A stretch of DNA of 64,000 nucleotides from a virus, in the IMG/VR virus record IMGVR_UViG_3300037358_000003, positions 37,773 through 101,772 of that record; one strand, 5' to 3'. Below are positions 48,466 to 55,690 of this stretch, one piece after another. Below the pieces are notes generated by a model. The model did not search any database. It was not told the origin of the DNA and saw only the letters and a list, made by a program, of their open reading frames with translations. Within the stretch, counting starts at the first letter, position 1. The number at the start of each line of letters is the position of its first letter. Made by a program: the position numbers and the translations under genes.

Positions 48466-48613
48466 ATCCAGGCACGTCGATCACGCTGCCCATCGGTGGG
48501 GTCTGAATGGTGAGCACTAGATCATCGCTGGTCCATTCCTGAATTCCCCGGCCACAAGATGTGGGGGTGGGTGCGTTAGGTGAAGAGTCCCTAAATCTTT
48601 TGAACAGGTTCAT
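48443..48613 (-). CDS. hypothetical protein, 56 aa
   Basis: MNLFKRFRDSSPNAP, preceded by AGAGG at 5-nt spacing. Basic start, then neutral strands (SDDLVLTIQTPPMGSVIDV). Between endolysin and Pup-like genes. No family. Confidence 0.6.
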   Translation of the reverse strand: MNLFKRFRDSSPNAPTPTSCGRGIQEWTSDDLVLTIQTPPMGSVIDVPGFNLQVSS

Positions 48614-48630
48614 TTTTTACCTCTATTCAC

Positions 48631-48657
48631 TTGACACGCTCGGAATGAGCGCATAAT
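48631..48657 (+). promoter_or_regulatory. promoter-like sequence facing against the late genes
   Basis: TTGACA (48631-48636), 15-nt spacer, CATAAT (48652-48657). The spacer is a perfect palindrome, CGCTC-GGAAT-GAGCG. It points to the right, antisense to endolysin and capsid genes. A TTG frame of 26 codons begins 6 nt after the -10, so a tiny leaderless gene is possible. 48614-48740 holds no other gene. Confidence 0.55.
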
Positions 48658-48740
48658 GGATACTTGGATTATATCGTACTTGACAATTTGCTAAAGCGGG
48701 TGTGCTCTACTTATGGTGGAGAAGATACGTTCTCATGCGG

Positions 48741-49604
48741 CTAGGCTTTCGCAACCCATCCAGACCACGCACCGTTTGCTGGCTGCGTATTGACCATGAG
48801 CGATTCGTTGGATGCGCCCTGCTCGCACTCGACCACAAGCTCGCTAGCTTCGTTGACGTAGAGGATCGGGTTGCCAACGAAACCGCCAGCAAGCGGCAAT
48901 CCTTCGCTGCCCCACGGAGCGCCAGGAGTCTGGGCTTGGTAGAAGTGCCAGATCAGCCCACTTGCGTTGCGCTGGATTTGGTGGTTGGTAGCGTTGAAGC
49001 TCACCAGTTCGGTGATCATAGTGTCCTCCTGGGAGCATGGGCGTGGGTATTGGCCGAAGTCGGATTTCAGTAATAGGTCAAGGTCTGTGTCGGGTAGCGG
49101 TGGCGTGTGCGTGGACTGCTGGATATGTGAGCCAGACCACGTGGTTGCGTTGCCGGGGAAGCTGGTGGACTCGGATTGCCAGTGGAATGCGGTCAGTCCC
49201 TCGCTCGCTAGCAACTCACTCAGTGCGCCTTCGCCGTAGTCGCCATTTGTTGCGGCGGGGCGCACTGATGCGATGCCCTGGAAGTAGGGGACTGCTGTGG
49301 ATGGTGTGGGTAGGTCTTCGTCTGCGGCGAAATAAACGGGCTGTGATATAGGGAGTGAGAGTGCGGTAAGTGCTGCGTTTGCCTGTTGTGCGTGGGATGC
49401 GCCACCGCTGTAACCGCTGGACGTGTCGGTGGCTACGTCTTCAAAGACGAACCATACGTTGATGCCGCGCGATGTGAGATCAGCAAGCTCTGACGCGCTG
49501 ATCGCTTTGCCAGCGCCGGTTAAGTAGCGACCGACTGCGGTAACGCCAGCTGTGTTGAGTTGGGTGCCCGTATAGCGGGCGTCGGAGTAGTCGATTGCGG
49601 TCAC
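48741..49604 (-). CDS. endolysin with DUF1906-type glycoside hydrolase domain
   Basis: 287 residues. Residues 1-190 are a DUF1906/Rv2525c-like TIM-barrel: AIDYSDARYTG, TAVGRYLTGAGKAIS, VWFVFEDVATD, PVYFAADEDLP, GDYGEGAL, AFHWQSES and DLDLLLKSDFG. The acidic residues at strand ends could catalyse glycan cleavage. The C-terminal 80 residues (ILYVNEASELVVECE...) resemble a binding domain. Such lysins are typical of phages of Actinobacteria. The stop at 48741 leaves a promoter-bearing gap behind it. Confidence 0.85.
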   Translation of the reverse strand: MTAIDYSDARYTGTQLNTAGVTAVGRYLTGAGKAISASELADLTSRGINVWFVFEDVATDTSSGYSGGASHAQQANAALTALSLPISQPVYFAADEDLPTPSTAVPYFQGIASVRPAATNGDYGEGALSELLASEGLTAFHWQSESTSFPGNATTWSGSHIQQSTHTPPLPDTDLDLLLKSDFGQYPRPCSQEDTMITELVSFNATNHQIQRNASGLIWHFYQAQTPGAPWGSEGLPLAGGFVGNPILYVNEASELVVECEQGASNESLMVNTQPANGAWSGWVAKA

Positions 49605-50129
49605 TTAGACTGGACACCACATTCCCGTTGCGGATTCGGTGATCGTGCCCTGCGTGCTCACCAGTGCGTAATAGTTGCTCGGCACGTACAGTGGGATTGC
49701 GGTAACGCCAGTGAGCGAGTCAGACTGCACGTAGGGATTGACTGGCGGCGTGGAGACCGAACTGACACCTGCGAGGATCGTGGCGCTAGTAGCTGCGGTG
49801 ACCTTGACGAACACGACGAGTTGTGCGTCATAACCAAGCGTGTTCTGTAGTGGAGTCCCGAGCGTGACTGCGACAGATGCAGATGCGGGTGGTGCTGTGA
49901 TGAGTGTCGCTGATGTGGCTGCACCAGTGACAGTGACAGATGATCCGACAAGTGCGGTGGAGGTGTTGTCGGGCGCGCCACACTCTAGGAACGCGGTACC
50001 GGGCTGGTTGGCTGAGCCGCGAGATGTGCAAAGCCATTCGACACCATTGCTGTCGATACAGGACTGGCCGACTTCCCATACTTCAAATCCGTCAGGAGGA
50101 CCAGGGTGCTTTAGGTAGTGTGTTGGCAT
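49605..50129 (-). CDS. small virion protein with beta-sandwich repeats
   Basis: 174 residues. MPTHYLKHPGPPDGFEV, a C-pair CIDSNGVEWLC, then repeats of ASVAVTLGTPLQNTLGYD and YYALVSTQGTITES. The last segment copies the C-terminal style of the fibre-like protein at 36878-38503. Probably a decoration protein or fibre head. Confidence 0.6.
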   Translation of the reverse strand: MPTHYLKHPGPPDGFEVWEVGQSCIDSNGVEWLCTSRGSANQPGTAFLECGAPDNTSTALVGSSVTVTGAATSATLITAPPASASVAVTLGTPLQNTLGYDAQLVVFVKVTAATSATILAGVSSVSTPPVNPYVQSDSLTGVTAIPLYVPSNYYALVSTQGTITESATGMWCPV

Positions 50130-50138
50130 TATGATCCT

Positions 50139-50480
50139 TTAGGAAGTAGAATGGACGCCTTGGATTTCGACCATGTAGGACGGAGATCCGGTCGAGACAA
50201 CCTGAACAATGGCACCGAATTGGAGCGCAGCGCGTGCATTCGTAGAGCTACCGGCTGCGGCTGCGGTGACGTAACATTCGCCACCAGTGCTAGTGGTGCC
50301 GTTTGTAGTTGGAACCGGGCACGATCCGCCTTGATGGCTGACGGTCCAGAATAGTGGAGCGCTTCCTGAGATGTTCGTGACCTTGACCGCGAAACCAGCG
50401 GCAGAGAGGACCACAAGGTCAGCACCAACGGATGCTGACGATGCAACGTATGCGACGTGACCGCCGTTGTATGATGCCAT
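50139..50480 (-). CDS. hypothetical Gly/Ser-rich structural protein
   Basis: 113 residues, MASYNGGHVAYVASS, with SCPVPTTNGTTSTGGECY in the middle. Beta-rich, likely a virion component. Preceded by AGGAG. Confidence 0.55.
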   Translation of the reverse strand: MASYNGGHVAYVASSASVGADLVVLSAAGFAVKVTNISGSAPLFWTVSHQGGSCPVPTTNGTTSTGGECYVTAAAAGSSTNARAALQFGAIVQVVSTGSPSYMVEIQGVHSTS

Positions 50481-50487
50481 GTGGCTC

Positions 50488-51003
50488 CTAAGTGACTGTG
50501 AGCGATACCGCAGGCGTTAGGCCGGAGCACGCGTTCTGATTGATGGACGTATTGGCGGGCATGACGATGAATATCTCGCCATAAGTGAGGGCTGAGCCTG
50601 GCGCCATTGAACGTGGTAGCGGAACCCCGCCATCTCCCCAGGTTGTGGAAAACCAAATGGCGAGACAGGAGTCGACGTACTGACCGCTCGTTGTATCTAG
50701 CACTCCGCCTGCCTGGTCTGTTGTGATCGCTGCCGTTTCAGTGTTGAGCGTGATCGCTGAGTTCGTATTGTTGGTGACGGTAAAGTCGATCGTTTGCGTA
50801 GCGTTGTTGCCGGGTGCGAGTGATGGGCCGGTGGCGGGTTGTAGCACGACGCTGAAGCCTGCGTTGCCGACAGTGAATGATCCGGTGCCCGTGTTGGCTA
50901 TGAAGTATGCGGCGGCGACACCTGCGAAAAGTAGAGGCGCTGCAATGAGTGGGAATAGCCAGCGGCGGACGTGGTGGGTGCGTGCTGGTGCTGCGTGCTT
51001 CAT
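50488..51003 (-). CDS. membrane-anchored TasA-like protein
   Basis: 171 residues. Basic start (THHVRRW) then a hydrophobic segment (residues about 15-35), followed by an Ig-like region with GSFTVGNAGFSV, DFTVTNNTNSAITL and two Cys about 50 residues apart. The pattern is like secreted TasA/CalY or SipW-class proteins. Could display on the host surface or be packaged. AGGAACC before the start. Confidence 0.6.
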   Translation of the reverse strand: MKHAAPARTHHVRRWLFPLIAAPLLFAGVAAAYFIANTGTGSFTVGNAGFSVVLQPATGPSLAPGNNATQTIDFTVTNNTNSAITLNTETAAITTDQAGGVLDTTSGQYVDSCLAIWFSTTWGDGGVPLPRSMAPGSALTYGEIFIVMPANTSINQNACSGLTPAVSLTVT

Positions 51004-51035
51004 GTTGGCCGGTTCCTTTGTTTGGGCTGTATGTG

Positions 51036-51623
51036 TTACATGTTGCGTAGCTGATTTGCTGGTGGGTTGCGAATGTATTCAAGAACCCGCACGTCTTCAT
51101 CTGTTGGTGGGAGTCCTTCAATCTCGCGCAAGTAAGCATGACCGACTTTACGTTCTAGGTTCGGATTGCATATTTGACAGAGCAACCCACGCCAACATTC
51201 TGAACACGAGATTTTACGGCCAGGATGCTCGCATCCATGGCGATGGTCAATGTGGAATGCTTCGCTAACGTCTTCCGGACGTACACCACAAATAGGACAA
51301 GCACCACTCTCTATGGCAAGAAGTGCGTCGTAGGTTTCGGGAGGCATGCCGTGCGGCAAAAGAGTGCGATGTCTACGAGATGCCAACACGCACAGATCGC
51401 ATCGACACCCATTACGGTATTTCTGTGGTGACCCGTGAGGCGACCTGCTAGTCTCGTAGCTAGAAGCTCGCACTAGATCCTGTTTATGTGCTGCCGAGCG
51501 ACACTCTTCACAACGACATCCAGCTGAGTACTTTCGTTCTTCGCCATGTGGTGCTGGATTGCACTCAAAACAGAGCTTGTGCGTTCCGCTCGTTTCTCTG
51601 ATTCCACACTCCATACATGTCAT
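51036..51623 (-). CDS. recombination endonuclease VII-like homing endonuclease
   Basis: 195 residues. Four N-terminal zinc pairs (CMECGIRET, LCFECNPAPHG, CRCEECRSAAHK, CRCDLCVLASRR), then the Endo VII core CPICGVRPEDV, HIDHRHGCEHPG, LLCQICNPNLERKVG. Free-standing Endo VII-type genes are common mobile elements in phages. Downstream of the capsid gene after a gap with hairpins; not inside an intron as far as can be seen. Confidence 0.8.
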   Translation of the reverse strand: MTCMECGIRETSGTHKLCFECNPAPHGEERKYSAGCRCEECRSAAHKQDLVRASSYETSRSPHGSPQKYRNGCRCDLCVLASRRHRTLLPHGMPPETYDALLAIESGACPICGVRPEDVSEAFHIDHRHGCEHPGRKISCSECWRGLLCQICNPNLERKVGHAYLREIEGLPPTDEDVRVLEYIRNPPANQLRNM

Positions 51624-51655
51624 CTTCTAATCCCTCCACTAGAGGTCTATGCGAA

Positions 51656-51749
51656 ATGGTCAACGAATGACGGGCTAGTGGTTCCATCGCCCATTGACCA
51701 AGTTCCCGCCGCAGAAGACGATTCTGCGCAATGAACCATTGCGGGAGCC
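51656..51749. other. cluster of perfect hairpins after the capsid gene
   Basis: GGTCAA/TTGACC closing stem (about 51658-51699), with GGGC/GCCC inside; CGCAGAA-GACGA-TTCTGCG (51710-51728); CGCAATG-AAC-CATTGCG (51727-51743). No gene. It may be an RNA-end signal or the target of the endonuclease next door. Confidence 0.5.
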
Positions 51750-51778
51750 AGTGCTACAGTATAGCACTTAGTTTTTTT
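51750..51778 (+). terminator. rho-independent terminator for + strand transcripts
   Basis: AGTGCTA-CAGTA-TAGCACT (51750-51768), perfect 7-bp stem, then TAG and seven T (51772-51778). Works on the strand opposite to the late genes, so it would stop antisense RNA entering the capsid gene. Confidence 0.7.
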
Positions 51779-51785
51779 CTACTGC

Positions 51786-54700
51786 CTAGCTATCGCTCAA
51801 CGAGGGAGGCGTAGTGCCTATTCCGACCCCCTGAATTCCGGAAATCATTCCGTTCCAGGCCGGGGCGTAGTGGCAAACGAGTTGTTACAGTTGTGTTACA
51901 ACTGGTCACGTCATTTCTGCGTGACTCTTACACTCTCGTGCAAGACCAGACTATATCTTCATCCACTTTCGTGGAGCACCGTACTTAGTCGTTGAACCTT
52001 CCGCAGTGAAGCGGCTCGGCTGCTGATTGTCCATAGCAACTACTTCTTAGAACCGTCACGCACACTTTTTCAAGTCACGTTGTGGTGTAGTTGATTGACT
52101 GGAGTTTCCAGCAATTCTCGGTGTTTGCTTCCGCTCATTGCTGAACGGTGACTCTATTTCTAAAGTGCCAATCTCGAAAGTCGAAGCGTCGTACGTAAAC
52201 TGAACCACGGGCCACTGAACGGCCACGTAATCCTGCGGCAAAACCATGACGCTTGTTTCCGAGACATTGCTGTCAGGAATCGGAAGCGTCTTCTGCCGAA
52301 TCAGCGAGTTTCCCTGGGGAAACCAGGGGTGAACCGTCAACGGAACCTCGCTACCAGTGACCTCATTGAGGATCGAGGTAACAACCGTACCCGTCTTCAC
52401 GCCACCCATCTCGTTCTGACCAATATAAACACGGTAAGCAGAGTTGGCAGCGTTGTTCACGATGGCATTGGAAAGCTGAAGACGGTCGAAACCGTTGATC
52501 CAGACTTCCTCTGGATCGCCCTTCACTGCCTCGTACAGTGAACCAAAAGCCGTCTGGTACTCGGTACCAGGGTTCGTGGTGCTGAACGCAGCGTTGAGGC
52601 GAGTAACGTAACCACCAGAAGCGGCAGTGTTCGTCAGGAGGCCATCGTAGTTATTTGCAACCGCAGACTGATCAGCGCCGCTAGAAGCGACCTCAGGACC
52701 AGAAGCAGGCTGCGACTTGATGTAGCCAACGTTGTACCCGGTACGACCTGAGTACACGAAAGGACCGGTCGAAACCGATCCGACGTACAGGTTGTAACCA
52801 AGGGCGCCGACAACATCGGAACCAACGGTGACCTGAATGGCCTGACCAGTCGCAACAGACACAGAGGCAGCGGCGGTGGCCGGTCCCTGGTGCATGCTGT
52901 AACCGTTCGTGCCCAAAAGGTCACCAGCGTCAGCAGCCACAACAACCCAAGAGGTTGTAGCAAGTGCTGGCGTAGCAACACCAGACGGTGCGACCGATGC
53001 AGAAACGGCAGCAAGAGTGACGGATGCGGGAGTGCCAAGGGCACCGGCATAGCCAGTCTGTGAGCCGCGACCGTAGATCATCAGGCGCTCGTCTAGAAGC
53101 ATGGTCGAATACAAAAGGGCGGTGTTGCTCAGGGATCGAATGTCTTCGACAAGATTGTTACGCGTCCCTGAAACGCGGACCGAGCATTTCTGTCAGTCTC
53201 TGCATGTCTCCATGCAGTTCGGACTATATCTTAATCTGTTTTGTTGTGCTTCGACATATTGCAATACGCATGTGTCGCCTGCACGTTGCTGTACGCATGG
53301 ATACCGCCCCTACTAAGAGGAACGATGTGATCGACATGCAGATAGCCTGGATCGTAGCGGTTTGTGATGGTATCGTCAATTTCCCAGCCACATAGCTGGC
53401 AAATCCAATCATCTAAATCGGCCACAACTTCACGGTCGACTGGACCATCTACCGTCACACCACGTCTACGCAATAAATAAGCCTGAGAATTTGCGTAACT
53501 CTCGCCCGGATGATCTATCCGATATTGGCGAACTCGCTCTCGTTCCTTATCTCTATTGTTGACGTAGTGTTTCCTAGATCGTCGTCTGCTCGCATCTGGA
53601 TCTTTAATCCGTTCCGCAGCAGCGCGGTCTCGTTTCTTTTGACGATTTGTCTCAAGATCGGAGTGGTAGTTGTTTCGACCGCTTTCTAGGTGATCCTCGC
53701 GATTTTCGGCATACCATTTTTTGTTGTATTCTCTGTGGTACGCGAGTCGCTTTTCTCTATCTTTGTACGGCATTGTCAAATCTCTCCTGTCCGAGAGTGT
53801 AGATGGTTGGAGTCAATACGGGGACAGCCGCACCGACCCCAACCAAACCTTTTGTTAAACAGATTCCACGGTGATAGTCTCTGAACCTTCCCCTGTTACC
53901 GGGGCTCGGCTGCTGATTTTCTCTATCATAGCACTTTTCAAACCATCACGCTCGCCATTTGGGGCCACGTTGTGGTGTCTATGCCTACCGAGACGTTCCA
54001 GCAATTCTCGTGGTTATTGCCTGCCTGATCACTCAGACAGCGGACCTCGTTAAAAAGCCCTGGCCTTGGTACTCCAGATTGTTACCCGTTCGACCAACGG
54101 GGCTACGTCATTTCTGCGTAGCTCTGCATGTCGCCATGCAGTTCGGACTATATCTTCACCCGCTATTTGCGGGGCTTCGCGTGTAGTCTCTACGGACTCT
54201 CTGCTTGCGCAGGTTGCCTCGGTATCGTCTCAGGGAGAGTTTCACCGATACAGCGAAGTTTGCAGTCACCTATTGCTAGGCTACAGACCGAATACCAGCC
54301 TGCCATGAAACACTGTCCGACAACGATGTGGTCACGTAATTAAGCGTGACATCGTAACCGGCGTAGCTAATGTACATATTGTTACTCGCTACTATATGTA
54401 TGACCCTTAGTAGCGGCCCGCATCATTTCTGTGCGAGTCTGCATGTCGCCATGCAGATCGGACTATCTCTTAATCTGTAATTTACGTAACGTATTTGTAG
54501 GTATCGCCATCACGAATTTTGCGAATGGAGCTTGTCGGAACGTTATACTTACGTCCGATGGATGCCATTGTCACGCCATCAGGTGCGAATCTGCGGTACG
54601 GTCCATACATCTTGCCGATACCTGCTAGTTCAAAAAACCTCTGAACGGTGTCCTCGTCGGTCATGCCGAGCCGCATTTCTAAGTGCGGTCCACCATCAGT

Positions 54701-55674
54701 ACCCGGTTTTTTCCAACCGATCCAACCTTCACCTTCAAACAATCCGGCCATCCATGCCAGATTTTCTCGTGTCCAATTTTGCGATACCACTGAATTCCCT
54801 CCTGTCAAAGGTGTTAAATAAATGGTTGACGTTAGCGCAGTGACAGCTACGTCAACGCCAACCAAACCGTTATTACAGACTCCGCGTACTTAGTCTCTGA
54901 ACCTTCCTCATAGTGTATCACACCTCAGAGGCTCGGCTGCTGATTTTCTCTATCAATCGCTTTTCAAACATTCACGCACGCCGTTTCCAGCCACGTTGTA
55001 GTGCGATTGCTTAACGAGATGTTCCAGCAATTCTCGCGGTTATTGCCCGTCTATCGCTAGACGGCGACCCCACATAACTGAGGTCCACGAATGTAGCTAA
55101 GCCCACCTGGGCCAGCGTTCGTGGTGGACTCATTGATACCAGGCTGCGTGGTCGTCTGACCACCAGTGCCGGTTCCAGTAAATCCTGATATCACCTTGAA
55201 TCTGCGACTTCCACCCTGTCCCTTTACACGCGGAATGCTGTTACGCAACGGCGTGGGGCGGGGAGTCAGGAGCTTGGCCGGAGCCTCAAGATCGAAGGGA
55301 ATAAGCCCAGTAGCCACAGGGCTAGTAAGCGTCCACTCCTTTGAAAGCACTTCGGAGCGAGCACCGCTCCAAGTGGACTCGGAAACGCTCTTTGCCATTT
55401 CCACATCGTCAAGAGCCTTGCGGACATCACCCGAACGGGTAGTGTTTACGCGAGTTCTCGCAATAGGGAAGGCATTGGCGCGCTCCGTGTCGATTGGGTC
55501 GCCCCACGTCACCTCTCCAGTAATACCAGATACGGTGGATTTGGTCATTTCCTCCACGAACAATTCGTGGCGATCAACCATTTCCGCACGCTCGGTGCTG
55601 GTCAGAGGACGCTTCGGCTCACCCAATCCAGGACCGATGTCATAAAGGGCATCAGCCTTTGGGATTGCATACAT
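51786..55674 (-). CDS. major capsid protein, five exons split by four group I introns
   Basis: Join of 55674-55081, 54374-54297, 54074-54056, 53149-52163 and 51877-51786 gives 1770 nt, 589 aa. Start MYAIPKADAL is set by AGAGG 7 nt upstream. All 5' exons end in U and all introns end in G. Across the joints the protein reads SYIRGP-YISYAG, SVSWQA-EYQGQG, F-EDIRSLSN and EIGT-F-CHYAPAWNG. This matches the order in HK97-fold capsids of actinophages (YLRG, YAGxD, SD-VxW, QGxxDIR, LDERLM). An inserted Ig/FN3-like domain lies after LMIYGRG, near residues 265-350. The frame is read through only after splicing. Splice positions are inferred. Confidence 0.85.
51878..52162 (-). ncRNA. group I intron 4 of the capsid gene, no ORF
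   Basis: 285 nt. P1: exon ACUU with intron AGAGU (U-G at the splice site). P4 region AGAATTGCTGGAAAC, P6 CAGCAGCCGAGCC, P7 AACGACTA ... ATATAGTC, P8 CTCCAC/GTGGA, P9.2 CAGTTG-TAACA-CAACTG. It ends TAACAACTCG. Confidence 0.85.
53150..54055 (-). ncRNA. group I intron 3 of the capsid gene, with HNH ORF
   Basis: 906 nt. P1 exon GGGCU with intron GAGGUCC; P4 AGAATTGCTGGAAC; P7 CAGAGACTA ... ATATAGTCC. The ORF sits in P8, whose stem is TCTGTTT/AAACAGA. P9 is CTGCATG-GAGA-CATGCAG. It ends TAACAATCTTG. Confidence 0.85.
53231..53773 (-). CDS. intron-encoded HNH homing endonuclease
   Basis: 180 residues, inside intron 3. Long basic helical N-terminus (DREKRLAYHREYNKKWY, RRRSRKHYVNNRD) for DNA contact, then CQLCGWEIDD, LHVDHIVPLSRGG and NVQATHAYCN, a compact HNH core. 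Start at 53773 with AGGAGA upstream; a TTG two codons earlier is possible. It likely cuts intronless capsid genes near the exon 3/exon 4 joint. Confidence 0.85.
   Translation of the reverse strand: MPYKDREKRLAYHREYNKKWYAENREDHLESGRNNYHSDLETNRQKKRDRAAAERIKDPDASRRRSRKHYVNNRDKERERVRQYRIDHPGESYANSQAYLLRRRGVTVDGPVDREVVADLDDWICQLCGWEIDDTITNRYDPGYLHVDHIVPLSRGGIHAYSNVQATHAYCNMSKHNKTD
54056..54074 (-). other. 19-nt exon 3 of the capsid gene
   Basis: Encodes EYQGQG plus the first base of the next Phe codon. Seven bases at its 5' end (GAGTACC) pair with GGTATTC at the start of intron 2 as P10, which supports the joint. Confidence 0.8.
54075..54296 (-). ncRNA. group I intron 2 of the capsid gene, no ORF
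   Basis: 222 nt, compact. P1 exon CAGGCU with intron GGUCUG; P5 GTATCG/CGATAC; P7 AGAGACTA ... ATATAGTCC; P8 CCCGC-AAATA-GCGGG; P9 CTGCATG-GCGA-CATGCAG; P9.2 CCCGTT/AACGGG; ends TAACAATCTG. P10 with the 19-nt exon is 7 bp. Confidence 0.85.
54375..55080 (-). ncRNA. group I intron 1 of the capsid gene, with LAGLIDADG ORF
   Basis: 706 nt. P1 exon ACCU with GGGGU; P2 CCGTCTAGCGATAGACGG; P4 AGAATTGCTGGAAC; P6 CAGCAGCCGAGCC; P7 CAGAGACTA ... GATAGTCC. The ORF lies in P8 (TCTGTAAT/ATTACAGA). P9 CTGCATG-GCGA-CATGCAG, P9.2 CGCTACT/AGTAGCG, ends TAACAATATG. P10 ACAU/AUGU. Confidence 0.85.
54482..54790 (-). CDS. intron-encoded LAGLIDADG-type endonuclease
   Basis: 102 residues from GTG at 54790, with GGAGGGAATTCA upstream. 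LAWMAGLFEGEGWIGW is the LAGLIDADG-like helix with the acidic residue; PHLEMRLGMTDEDTVQRF follows as in single-motif enzymes. The C-terminal ASIGRKYNVPTSSIRKI looks like a NUMOD1-type helix-turn-helix. Shorter than usual for this family (about 120-170), so it may work as a dimer or be partly degenerate. Confidence 0.75.
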   Translation of the reverse strand: MVSQNWTRENLAWMAGLFEGEGWIGWKKPGTDGGPHLEMRLGMTDEDTVQRFFELAGIGKMYGPYRRFAPDGVTMASIGRKYNVPTSSIRKIRDGDTYKYVT

Positions 55675-55690
55675 AGAAACCTCTTTTGGT

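Noticed and set aside
48681-48712. Second TTGACA at about 48681 as a promoter
   Set aside because: The nearest -10-like TACTTA is about 22 nt away, too far for normal sigma-factor spacing.
48702-49073. + strand frame opposite the endolysin, just after a promoter-like sequence
   Set aside because: The endolysin motifs on the minus strand are strong. The + frame has no domain; only a tiny leaderless frame or antisense RNA remains possible.
51786-55674. Capsid gene pieces as separate genes or pseudogenes, or as inteins
   Set aside because: Exons match across intron ends only with group I rules; inserted segments hold ribozyme cores and stop codons in the capsid frame, so they cannot be translated through as inteins, and no frameshift damage is seen inside exons.
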